A stretch of 5,780 nt of DNA, taken from the NCBI GenBank assembly GCA_020201365.1, contig JAIVGV010000399.1, forward strand, positions 1 through 5,780. Reading direction: 5' to 3'. The translations under genes were made by a program, and so were the position numbers. This stretch comes from Acidobacteriota bacterium. GTDB lineage: Bacteria > Acidobacteriota > Blastocatellia > Pyrinomonadales > Pyrinomonadaceae. Within the stretch, counting starts at the first letter, position 1, and every line of letters starts with the position of its first letter. The notes under the pieces were generated by a model. That model did no database searches. It saw only the letters and a list, made by a program, of their open reading frames with translations, and was not told the origin of the DNA. Below, piece by piece: positions 1-5,780 of the stretch.

Positions 1-1
1 C

Positions 2-721
2 CTCACGACCTCCTACTACTTCGCCCTCGGTCAAGACTCGCGCAACCCGATTGCCGGACGCTTCCAGCGCGTGCGCGCGCAGATGGGCGCGGCTGAGGCT
101 TCGATGGATAAAGATTTCCTCCGCTTCCGCCTCTCAGCCTTCTACGCTTCGGGCGACAAGAACCCGCGCGACGGCAAAGCGACGGGCTTCGACGCGATCC
201 TCGACGATCCGAACTTCGTCGGCGGACAATTTTCATTCTGGAACCGCGTCGGCATCCCGCTCACGCAGACCGCGGTCGGACTCGTGCAGCCGAACAGCGT
301 CCTGCCGTCGCTTCGCAGCAGCAAGACTCAGGGGCAGGCGAACTTCGTCAACCCCGGCATAGAGATCGCCAACGCCGGAGTTGACGCCGAGTTGACGCAG
401 CGCATCAAAGCGATCTTCAACGCGAACTACCTCCGCTTCGACCGCACCGAGCCGCTCGAATACCTGCTCCATCAGAATCACATCCGTCACGAGATCGGCT
501 GGGATTTGAGTTTAGGGATCGCGTACCGCCCGCTGCTCATTAACAACGTGGAGCTCGTCTTCGGCGCGTCAACCTTGAAGCCCGGTCGCGGCTTCCGCGA
601 CATCTACAACGACAGCTCTACGAACTGCCCCGTCGCGGGCTTCTGCGAAACGGATCAAGTCGTCATCAACCCGCACAAGCCGCTGTATTCCCTGTTCGCG
701 CAGGTGAAATTTATTTTCTGA
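2..721 (+). CDS. Outer-membrane beta-barrel (porin-like) protein, 5'-truncated
   Basis: This is the C-terminal ~239 residues of an outer-membrane beta-barrel protein. The frame is open to the left edge of the window and coherent barrel-like sequence precedes the internal Met at 71, so the true start lies upstream. The fragment shows alternating aromatic/hydrophobic and polar strands (LRFRLSAFYASGDKN, FNANYLRFDRTE, LSLGIAYRPLL, NVELVFGAST) separated by Asp/Asn/Gly-rich turns. It ends in LFAQVKFIF, whose terminal Phe is the classic C-terminal beta-signal recognised by the BAM complex. The SGDKNPRDG...GFDAI pattern recalls large porins of the alginate-export type, but that assignment is from memory and weak. 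The stop at 719-721 lies 38 bases before the next gene's preferred start, same strand, suggesting one operon. With a multihaem cytochrome downstream, a role as the outer-membrane sheath of an electron conduit is plausible. A substrate porin is the main alternative. Confidence 0.8.
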   Translation, partial: LTTSYYFALGQDSRNPIAGRFQRVRAQMGAAEASMDKDFLRFRLSAFYASGDKNPRDGKATGFDAILDDPNFVGGQFSFWNRVGIPLTQTAVGLVQPNSVLPSLRSSKTQGQANFVNPGIEIANAGVDAELTQRIKAIFNANYLRFDRTEPLEYLLHQNHIRHEIGWDLSLGIAYRPLLINNVELVFGASTLKPGRGFRDIYNDSSTNCPVAGFCETDQVVINPHKPLYSLFAQVKFIF

Positions 722-745
722 ACCGCGTGAGGCGACTCGAAGATC

Positions 746-750
746 AGAGG
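746..750 (+). promoter_or_regulatory. Probable ribosome binding site setting the cytochrome start at ATG 760
   Basis: AGAGG lies nine bases before ATG 760 and is a reasonable Shine-Dalgarno match. The longer alternative start, GTG at 727, has only AT-rich stop-region sequence of the upstream gene before it and no purine-rich site. Starting at 760 also places basic residues (R3, R9, K11) just before the hydrophobic export segment, as expected. The GTG start would add 11 mostly charged residues. Confidence 0.55.
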
Positions 751-759
751 CTCGCACGT

Positions 760-3700
760 ATGCTTCGGCTCGGCACAACGGAACGACTCAAGCTGATCGC
801 GCTCGCGCTCGTCGCCGCGCTCGCCGTGCTCCCGACGTGGCGCGGCGCGTTGTCTTCGTCGGGCGGGGATCGGAAGCCGCCGCCCGCGCCGCCTTCGTCA
901 AAGCCGCGCGCGTCGAACGTCGCTCCCTCGTCGAGCCCCTCCGCGCAGTCTAGCCCGATGCCGCAGCCCACGCCCGAAGGCTGCGTGTCATGCCACGCGA
1001 ACATCGAGCCGATGCACGACACGGGCACGGGCAGATTAGATAAAGGTGACCGCGACGGGCAGAACCTTTCATGCACCTACTGTCACGGCGGAAACCCAGC
1101 CGCCAAGACGAAGGAAGAGGCGCACGTTCGCCCGCGCTTCCCCGACGAGTGGAAGCGGGGCGGCAAGCCGACGAGCGCGAACCCGGAGCGCACGCTCACC
1201 TTGTTGAATCGTGAAAGCTGGGAGTATGTCCGCTTCATCAACCCGGCTGATCTGCGCGTGACGCGAAAGACTTGCGCCGCGTGCCACGACGTTGAGGTGG
1301 CGGCGAATGAGACGAGCATGATGCGCCACGGCGCGATGCTCTGGGGCGCGGGGCTCTACAACAACGGCGGCTTCCCCATCAAAGACGCGCGCTTCGGCGA
1401 GGCGTACACCGCGGACACGGGCGCGCCCGCGCGCCTACTCACCGTCCCGCAGCCGACGACGGAGCAGACGCGCACCAAAGGCTGGCTCCCGTTCCTCGAT
1501 CCGCTCCCGCGCTGGGAGATCTCCCAGCCCGGCAACATCCTGCGCGTCTTCGAGCGCGGCGGTCGCGGACGTTTCGAGGTCGGACTCCCGAACCGCGAGG
1601 AAGACCCCGGCAAGCCCGACAAGGGCTTAAGTCCGCGGGGCTTGGGCACGAACAACCGCACCGATCCGGTTTACCTCGGTCTGCAAAAGACGCGGCTGCT
1701 CGATCCGACGCTCAACCACCTCGGCACGAACGATCACCCCGGCGACTTCCGCTCTTCGGGTTGCGCCGCGTGCCACGTCGTCTATGCGAACGACCGCAGC
1801 CCCGTCAATTCGGGACCCTACGCGCGCTTCGGCAACCTCGGCACGTCCGCGACCGCCGACGCGCAGATTCCGAAGGACGAGCCCGGTCACCCGATCCGCC
1901 ACCGGCTGACGAGCGCCATCCCGACCTCGCAGTGCATGGTCTGCCACATGCACCCGGGCACGAACATGGTCGCCACCTACACCGGCATGACGTGGTGGGA
2001 CAACGAGACCGACGGCGACAAGCTCTACCGCAAAGATCAGCACACGCCTTCCGCCGACGAGGAGCAGGAAAAACTTAACCGCAACCCCGAAGCAGCCAGC
2101 CTCAAAGGTCTCTGGTCGGAGCGCAAGCTCGCGGATCGTCTCTCGCCCGACGATTTCATCGTCCGCGTCGGCGAGCCCGGCGGCGAGTTGAACCGTTCCT
2201 TCAAGCGCATACAGCTCGCAGACTATCACGGTCACGGCTGGCTCTTCCGCGCCGTCTTCAAACGCGACCGCGCCGGTCACCTGCTCGACGCCTACGATAA
2301 ACCCGTCGCCGACGCCGACGCCGACCTGCTCGGTCGCGCCGTCGCCTTCCGCGACGAAGACAACTTCGATCTCAAGAACAACACGCAGCCCGCGGGCGCG
2401 CCCGTCCACCTCAAGGACATACACCTTGAGAAAGGCATGCACTGCGTTGACTGCCACTTCCGGCAGGACGAGCACGGCACGGGCATCATCTACAACGAGC
2501 CGCGCGCGGCGATTGAGATCAGTTGCGAAGACTGCCACGGCACGATCCGCGAGCGCGGGCGGCTCGTCACGTCCGGCTTCGCCGCCGGGCAGAGCGCGAC
2601 GGGCGACAAGCTCGTCGGCGACGGCAAGGGTCGCAACCTGCGCGCCTCGCGTTCGGGCAACAAAGACATCACGCGCAGCCTCTACACCTCGGACGCCGAC
2701 GGCAACCGCATCCCGGTCTTTGAACTCGCCCCCGCCGCCGGGCTCAAGAAGAAGATGAAGGACGCGAACGGCAAGGAGATCACGGTCGAGCTCAAGCAGG
2801 GCGAGATCGTGCAGAACTCCCTCGTCGAGCCCGGTCGCTGGTGGCGCGTCAAGCAGACCGTTGACACGATCAATCCCGCCTCGCGCGATTACAACGAACT
2901 CTCGCGCTACGCCAAAACGATCCGCCGCGACAACCAGACGTGGGGCGACGTGCCAGCCAACGACTCCGAACTCGCCCACGCCGACAGGCAGATGACCTGC
3001 TTCGCCTGCCATTCGGCTTGGATGACTTCGTGCTTCGGCTGCCACCTCTCGATGCAGGCGAACCGCAAGATGCCCAACCGCCACTTCGAGGGCGAAGACT
3101 CGCGCAACTACACGACCTACAACTTCCAGGTGCTGCGCGACGACGTGTTCATGCTCGGCAGAGACGGCACGGTCACCGGCAACCGCGTCGCGCCCGCCGC
3201 CTCGCGCTCCGCCATCCTCGTCAGCTCGCAGAACCAGAACCGCGAGTGGATCTACTCGCAGCAGCAGACCGTCTCCGCGGAAGGCTTCGCGGGTCAGTCG
3301 TTCTCCACGCACGTCCCGCACACGGTGCGCGCGCGCGAGACGAAGGGCTGCACCGATTGCCACGTCTCGAAGGACGGCGACAACAACGCCTGGCTCGCGC
3401 AGCTCCTCATGCAGGGCACAAACTTCGTCAACTTCATCGGGCGCTACGCCTACGTCGCCGCCGACGACGCGCTCGAAGCCGTCGTCGTCACGGAGCACGA
3501 CGAGCCGCAGGCGGTCATCGGAAGCACCTTGCACAAGCTCGCCTACCCGGACGACTACAAGAAATTTGTTGACGGCGGTCGCGAGTTAAAGACGGCTTAC
3601 GAGCACGAGGGCAACCCGAAGGTCTTGCAGGTGCAACTGCGCGGCGAGTACGCCTACGTCGCGGCAGGGAGCGGCGGGCTTCGCGTTTACGACGTGGCGG

Positions 3701-4971
3701 AGATCGATCACAAGGGCTTTTCGGAGCGCATCACGACCGCGCCCGTCTCGCGCCTCGGTCAACGCTTCTGGGTGAAGACGAAACACGCGACCGCCGTCGC
3801 CGCGCCCTCGACGCTCGCGGTTGATCCGACGCGCACGCGCCTCCCAGAGAACCAGGAGCAGCCGATCCACCCGCTCTACGGCTACCTCTACGTCGCGGAC
3901 AAATACGAAGGCTTGATCCTCGTCGGCGCGGCGACGCTGCTCGACGGCGACCCGCTCAACAACTATCTGAAGCGCGCTCTGACGTGGAACCCCGACGGCG
4001 TGCTCGACGGCGCGAACAACATCACCGTCGCCGGGACGCACGCCTACGTCACGACCGACCGCGCGCTCGTCGTCATCAGTATCAACGATCCGCTCAAGCC
4101 TTCGGTCGTTCGACAGATTCCGCTGCGACGCCCGCGCGCCGTCGCCGTCCAGTTCCGCTACGCCTTCGTCGCCGACGACGACGGCTTGCAGGTCGTTGAC
4201 GTGACGCAGCCCGAACAAGCCCGCGTCGTCGAAGGCGCGACCGTCAGGCTCGCGCACGCCGCGGACGTTTACGTCGCTAGGACTTACGCCTACGTCGCCG
4301 ACGGCGCGGACGGCGTCGCCGTCGTTGACGTGACGAAGCCCGAACAGCCGCGACTCGATCAGGTGTTCAACGCGGGCGGCGCGCTCAACGACGCGCATCA
4401 GGTCAAGGTCGCCATGACGAACGCGAGCCTCTACGCCTACGTCGCCGACGGTCGCAACGGTCTGCGCGTCTTGCAGCTCACCGACCCCGAAACGATGGAG
4501 ACCTACGCCGGATTCAGCCCGCGCCCCGAGCCGCGCCTCATCGCGACGTTCAAGACGAAGGGCGTCGCGCTCGCCGTCTCGAAAGGACTCGATCGGGATC
4601 GCGCCGTTGACGAGAGCGGCAACCAGATCAGTGTCTTCGGTCGCCGCGGCGCGCGCCCCTTCAACCTCTCGGAGCAGCGCCGCATGTTCATGCTCGGCGA
4701 CGAATTGTTCACCGTCACCGACGCGCCGCCCACGCCCGCGCGCGACTTCAAGATCGCGACCGCGCAAGACGGCTCGACGCGCCGCGCCGCCGCGAACACC
4801 GTCGTCGCGGCGGCGGGCGGACTCCCGCCACGCGCCGCGCGCCTCTTGGCCGCCGCGTCAGGGCGGACGGCTGTCGCGACAGTCTTCGTCGGCGGTCTGG
4901 TCTGCCTCTTCGCGTGCTGTCGTGGGGTCGCTCTCAGGCGGCGCGCTTCATCCACTCGACGCAGCGCGTGA
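760..4971 (+). CDS. Decahaem c-type cytochrome fused to a seven-repeat LVIVD beta-propeller
   Basis: Very large exported cytochrome, about 1,403 residues from ATG 760. Residues ~11-27 form a hydrophobic signal peptide or anchor with no lipobox Cys; ~38-73 is a Pro/Ser-rich linker. Ten CXXCH haem c motifs start at residues 75, 105, 172, 335, 392, 562, 589, 747, 758 and 864; every Cys before the C-terminal segment belongs to one. Many additional His residues could be distal ligands. Residues ~894-1235 carry seven YVAD/LxVxDV-type repeats typical of LVIVD beta-propellers. Residues ~1370-1387 are hydrophobic with three Cys (VCLFACC), followed by an Arg-rich tail. CXXCH motifs imply periplasmic or surface location and Ccm/Ccs-dependent haem attachment. 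The upstream beta-barrel gene suggests a trans-outer-membrane electron-transfer pair. No catalytic reductase site is recognisable, so electron transfer is the safest role; the partners are unknown. The 3' end overlaps the convergent gene by 38 bp. Confidence 0.92.
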   Translation: MLRLGTTERLKLIALALVAALAVLPTWRGALSSSGGDRKPPPAPPSSKPRASNVAPSSSPSAQSSPMPQPTPEGCVSCHANIEPMHDTGTGRLDKGDRDGQNLSCTYCHGGNPAAKTKEEAHVRPRFPDEWKRGGKPTSANPERTLTLLNRESWEYVRFINPADLRVTRKTCAACHDVEVAANETSMMRHGAMLWGAGLYNNGGFPIKDARFGEAYTADTGAPARLLTVPQPTTEQTRTKGWLPFLDPLPRWEISQPGNILRVFERGGRGRFEVGLPNREEDPGKPDKGLSPRGLGTNNRTDPVYLGLQKTRLLDPTLNHLGTNDHPGDFRSSGCAACHVVYANDRSPVNSGPYARFGNLGTSATADAQIPKDEPGHPIRHRLTSAIPTSQCMVCHMHPGTNMVATYTGMTWWDNETDGDKLYRKDQHTPSADEEQEKLNRNPEAASLKGLWSERKLADRLSPDDFIVRVGEPGGELNRSFKRIQLADYHGHGWLFRAVFKRDRAGHLLDAYDKPVADADADLLGRAVAFRDEDNFDLKNNTQPAGAPVHLKDIHLEKGMHCVDCHFRQDEHGTGIIYNEPRAAIEISCEDCHGTIRERGRLVTSGFAAGQSATGDKLVGDGKGRNLRASRSGNKDITRSLYTSDADGNRIPVFELAPAAGLKKKMKDANGKEITVELKQGEIVQNSLVEPGRWWRVKQTVDTINPASRDYNELSRYAKTIRRDNQTWGDVPANDSELAHADRQMTCFACHSAWMTSCFGCHLSMQANRKMPNRHFEGEDSRNYTTYNFQVLRDDVFMLGRDGTVTGNRVAPAASRSAILVSSQNQNREWIYSQQQTVSAEGFAGQSFSTHVPHTVRARETKGCTDCHVSKDGDNNAWLAQLLMQGTNFVNFIGRYAYVAADDALEAVVVTEHDEPQAVIGSTLHKLAYPDDYKKFVDGGRELKTAYEHEGNPKVLQVQLRGEYAYVAAGSGGLRVYDVAEIDHKGFSERITTAPVSRLGQRFWVKTKHATAVAAPSTLAVDPTRTRLPENQEQPIHPLYGYLYVADKYEGLILVGAATLLDGDPLNNYLKRALTWNPDGVLDGANNITVAGTHAYVTTDRALVVISINDPLKPSVVRQIPLRRPRAVAVQFRYAFVADDDGLQVVDVTQPEQARVVEGATVRLAHAADVYVARTYAYVADGADGVAVVDVTKPEQPRLDQVFNAGGALNDAHQVKVAMTNASLYAYVADGRNGLRVLQLTDPETMETYAGFSPRPEPRLIATFKTKGVALAVSKGLDRDRAVDESGNQISVFGRRGARPFNLSEQRRMFMLGDELFTVTDAPPTPARDFKIATAQDGSTRRAAANTVVAAAGGLPPRAARLLAAASGRTAVATVFVGGLVCLFACCRGVALRRRASSTRRSA
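982..3363 (+). other. Haem-binding region: ten CXXCH motifs
   Basis: The ten haem c motifs are CVSCH 982-996, CTYCH 1072-1086, CAACH 1273-1287, CAACH 1762-1776, CMVCH 1933-1947, CVDCH 2443-2457, CEDCH 2524-2538, CFACH 2998-3012, CFGCH 3031-3045 and CTDCH 3349-3363. All are canonical; no CXXXCH or CXXCK variant was found. The spacing is uneven: gaps of about 160-170 residues separate motifs 3/4, 5/6 and 7/8, while motifs 8 and 9 are only six residues apart (CFACHSAWMTSCFGCH). The long gaps suggest folded inserts between haem clusters, unlike a densely packed small multihaem cytochrome. Confidence 0.95.
3439..4470 (+). repeat. Seven LVIVD-like beta-propeller repeats within the cytochrome protein
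   Basis: Seven copies of a pattern of the form (Y/F)AYVA(D/A)xxxGLxVxDV begin near residues 894, 962, 1040, 1092, 1132, 1174 and 1222. The cores read YAYVAADDALEAVVV, YAYVAAGSGGLRVYDV, YLYVADKYEGLILV, HAYVTTDRALVVISI, YAFVADDDGLQVVDV, YAYVADGADGVAVVDV and YAYVADGRNGLRVLQL. The last four are spaced 40-48 residues, close to the usual LVIVD repeat length; the first three are further apart and look more diverged or carry insertions. Seven repeats would close a seven-bladed propeller. Such domains usually serve as interaction or scaffold modules; binding of a partner at the outer surface is inference. The fifth and sixth blades share near-identical DNA (4192-4217 and 4321-4346), and blades six and seven share a 20-base identity (4285-4304 and 4432-4451). 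Confidence 0.8.
4867..4968 (+). other. C-terminal hydrophobic segment with Cys and Arg-rich tail (possible sorting or anchor signal)
   Basis: The last 34 residues of the cytochrome are a hydrophobic stretch (TAVATVFVGGLVCLFACC) followed by RGVALRRR and a further basic tail. A transmembrane segment ending in a basic cluster at the extreme C-terminus is the layout shared by bacterial C-terminal sorting signals such as PEP-CTERM, GlyGly-CTERM and MYXO-CTERM. No specific signature of those families is clear here. The alternative is a simple inner-membrane tail anchor. The tail is encoded partly in the 38 bp overlap with the convergent gene. Confidence 0.5.
4934..4971. other. 38 bp convergent overlap of two coding regions
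   Basis: The cytochrome frame on the + strand stops at TGA 4969-4971, while the MBL gene on the - strand stops at 4934-4936 (TGA on its own strand). The two coding 3' ends therefore overlap tail to tail. No stem-loop with a U-tract is evident here, so any terminator must lie inside a neighbouring coding region or termination must be Rho-dependent. Confidence 0.85.
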
Positions 4972-5780
4972 GGTGCGCGCGCATCGCCGCCGGGCTGTCT
5001 CGGTGGATGCGACCGTGACCGGGGAGCACCCACTCGAAGCTGTAATCGAGGAGCCTCTCCATCGAGCGAATCTGTTCGCCCCACGAATACCAGCACGCGC
5101 TGCGGAACGCCGTGAGCGTCTCGCGCGCGGGCGACCACGCGAGGTGATCGCCCGTGAAGAGGTACTTGTCGCGGTAGAGCAGCACCTGCGAGCCGCGCGT
5201 GTGCCCGGGCGTGGGGATGACGGTGAGTTCGTCGTCGAGGCGCACGGGCTCGTCGCCTTCGACGACGCGCTCGACGCCGAGGCGCGCGGCGCGGTCGCGT
5301 GCGTGCATGACGCGCCGGCAGTCGAAGCGCTCGCGGAAGCGCGCGTGATCGGCGACGTCGTCAACGTGCGTGAGGAACATCGTGGAGACGCCGCCCGCTG
5401 CTTCGATCTTTTTGACGAGGCGGTTGACGAAGCGCGGCGAGTCAACGAGGACGTTGCCGCCTTCTGCTTCCGGGCGGACGATCAGATAACTCCACGCGCC
5501 GAAGCTCGACTCGGAGTTGTAGCCGCAGTAATAGACATTCTCCGCGAGCAGTTGCGGGAAGAACTCCGCGCCGACGTTCGCGTCGTACTTGCGCGACGTA
5601 CCGATTGAGGCAGTGGGGCACGCGACGAGCGCGGCGAGCGCGAGCGTGATCTCTTCTTCGGTCTCGGGCTGGCGATAGACGCTCGACTGATCGCCGTGAT
5701 CTCGGAACGTGGCGGGCGCGATCTGCCGGCAGGCGTCGCAGTCAATACACGAAGAGTCAACGTAGAAATCTCCCGCGACG
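4934..5780 (-). CDS. Ferredoxin (4Fe-4S)-metallo-beta-lactamase-fold fusion protein, 5'-truncated
   Basis: The frame is open from the right edge to the stop at 4934-4936, giving the C-terminal 281 residues; the start lies beyond the window. The ATG at 5380 is internal, because domain sequence continues upstream of it. The first part is a ferredoxin-like cluster site: SSCIDCDACRQIAPATF (Cys codons ending at 5749, 5740 and 5731) plus a distal Cys-Pro in LVACPTASIGT (5618-5620), the CX2CX2C...CP layout of a single 4Fe-4S cluster. An MBL-fold domain follows: THVDDVADH (near 5371-5345), TPGHTRGS (His at 5203-5201), TGDH (Asp at 5149-5147) and LPGHG (His at 5017-5015). The first motif departs from canonical HXHXDH. 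Plant and cyanobacterial MBL proteins with an N-terminal ferredoxin domain seem to share this layout (from memory). Substrate unknown; a cytoplasmic redox-linked hydrolase is the best guess. It is transcribed towards the cytochrome operon, so probably regulated separately. Confidence 0.88.
   Translation of the reverse strand, partial: VAGDFYVDSSCIDCDACRQIAPATFRDHGDQSSVYRQPETEEEITLALAALVACPTASIGTSRKYDANVGAEFFPQLLAENVYYCGYNSESSFGAWSYLIVRPEAEGGNVLVDSPRFVNRLVKKIEAAGGVSTMFLTHVDDVADHARFRERFDCRRVMHARDRAARLGVERVVEGDEPVRLDDELTVIPTPGHTRGSQVLLYRDKYLFTGDHLAWSPARETLTAFRSACWYSWGEQIRSMERLLDYSFEWVLPGHGRIHRDSPAAMRAHLTRCVEWMKRAA

Noticed and set aside
727..759. GTG at 727 as the start of the cytochrome gene
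   Set aside because: It has no ribosome binding site before it and adds charged residues ahead of the export segment. ATG 760 has AGAGG at good spacing. GTG remains possible but is less likely.
722..759. Promoter or terminator between the barrel and cytochrome genes
   Set aside because: The gap is only 38 bases, with no -35/-10 pair and no stem-loop with a T-run, so co-transcription is the simpler reading.
2305..2325. Short tandem repeat of GACGCC
   Set aside because: It encodes an Ala-Asp run (VADADADL) within the cytochrome and is too short and in frame to suggest anything beyond local codon repetition.
1627..3534. 635-codon open frame on the - strand antisense to the cytochrome
   Set aside because: Long antisense frames are expected in high-GC genes. 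Its translation is a low-complexity mix of Val, Ala, Arg, Gly, Asp and Glu with no recognisable domain, while the opposite strand carries ten CXXCH motifs in frame.
3586..4767. 393-codon open frame on the - strand antisense to the propeller region
   Set aside because: It mirrors the repeat structure of the sense gene, is rich in Arg, Val and Asp, has no domain, and lies wholly inside a well-supported coding region.
4934..5380. Stand-alone 148-residue MBL protein starting at ATG 5380
   Set aside because: The frame continues upstream without a stop to the window edge, encoding the ferredoxin cluster site and the first part of the MBL fold. ATG 5380 is therefore internal.
4607..5608. 333-codon open frame on the + strand spanning the convergent junction
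   Set aside because: It runs out of frame through the cytochrome end and antisense to the ferredoxin-MBL gene, whose motifs are clear. The translation is Arg/Ala-rich low complexity.

Overview
The window looks like chromosomal DNA from a high-GC Gram-negative bacterium. Codon third positions are mostly G or C, and the genes encode an outer-membrane beta-barrel, a very large multihaem c-type cytochrome and a ferredoxin/metallo-beta-lactamase-fold protein. The composition and protein styles would fit Acidobacteriota or a similar soil or sediment phylum, but this is a guess: no rRNA or phylogenetic marker is present.

Layout: (1) 2-721, + strand, is the C-terminal part of an outer-membrane beta-barrel (porin-like) protein that begins before the window. 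(2) 760-4971, + strand, starts 38 bases later, probably in the same operon. It encodes a protein of about 1,403 residues with an N-terminal hydrophobic export segment, a Pro/Ser-rich linker, ten CXXCH haem c motifs, seven LVIVD-like beta-propeller repeats, and a C-terminal hydrophobic segment followed by an Arg-rich tail. (3) 4934-5780, - strand, is the 3' part of a convergent gene for a 4Fe-4S ferredoxin domain fused to a metallo-beta-lactamase-fold domain. Its 5' end lies beyond the window. The two converging reading frames overlap by 38 bp, so there is no intergenic room for a conventional terminator between them.

How the parts may work together: a beta-barrel directly upstream of a large multihaem cytochrome is the arrangement expected of a porin-cytochrome conduit that moves electrons across the outer membrane. 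The beta-propeller fused to the haem region could be a docking or cell-surface module. I infer this from architecture and adjacency; no electron acceptor or donor can be read from the sequence. The convergent ferredoxin-MBL gene is a separate unit, possibly redox-related but with unknown substrate. No tRNA, rRNA, CRISPR array, insertion sequence or phage element was seen. The only gap between genes is 722-759.
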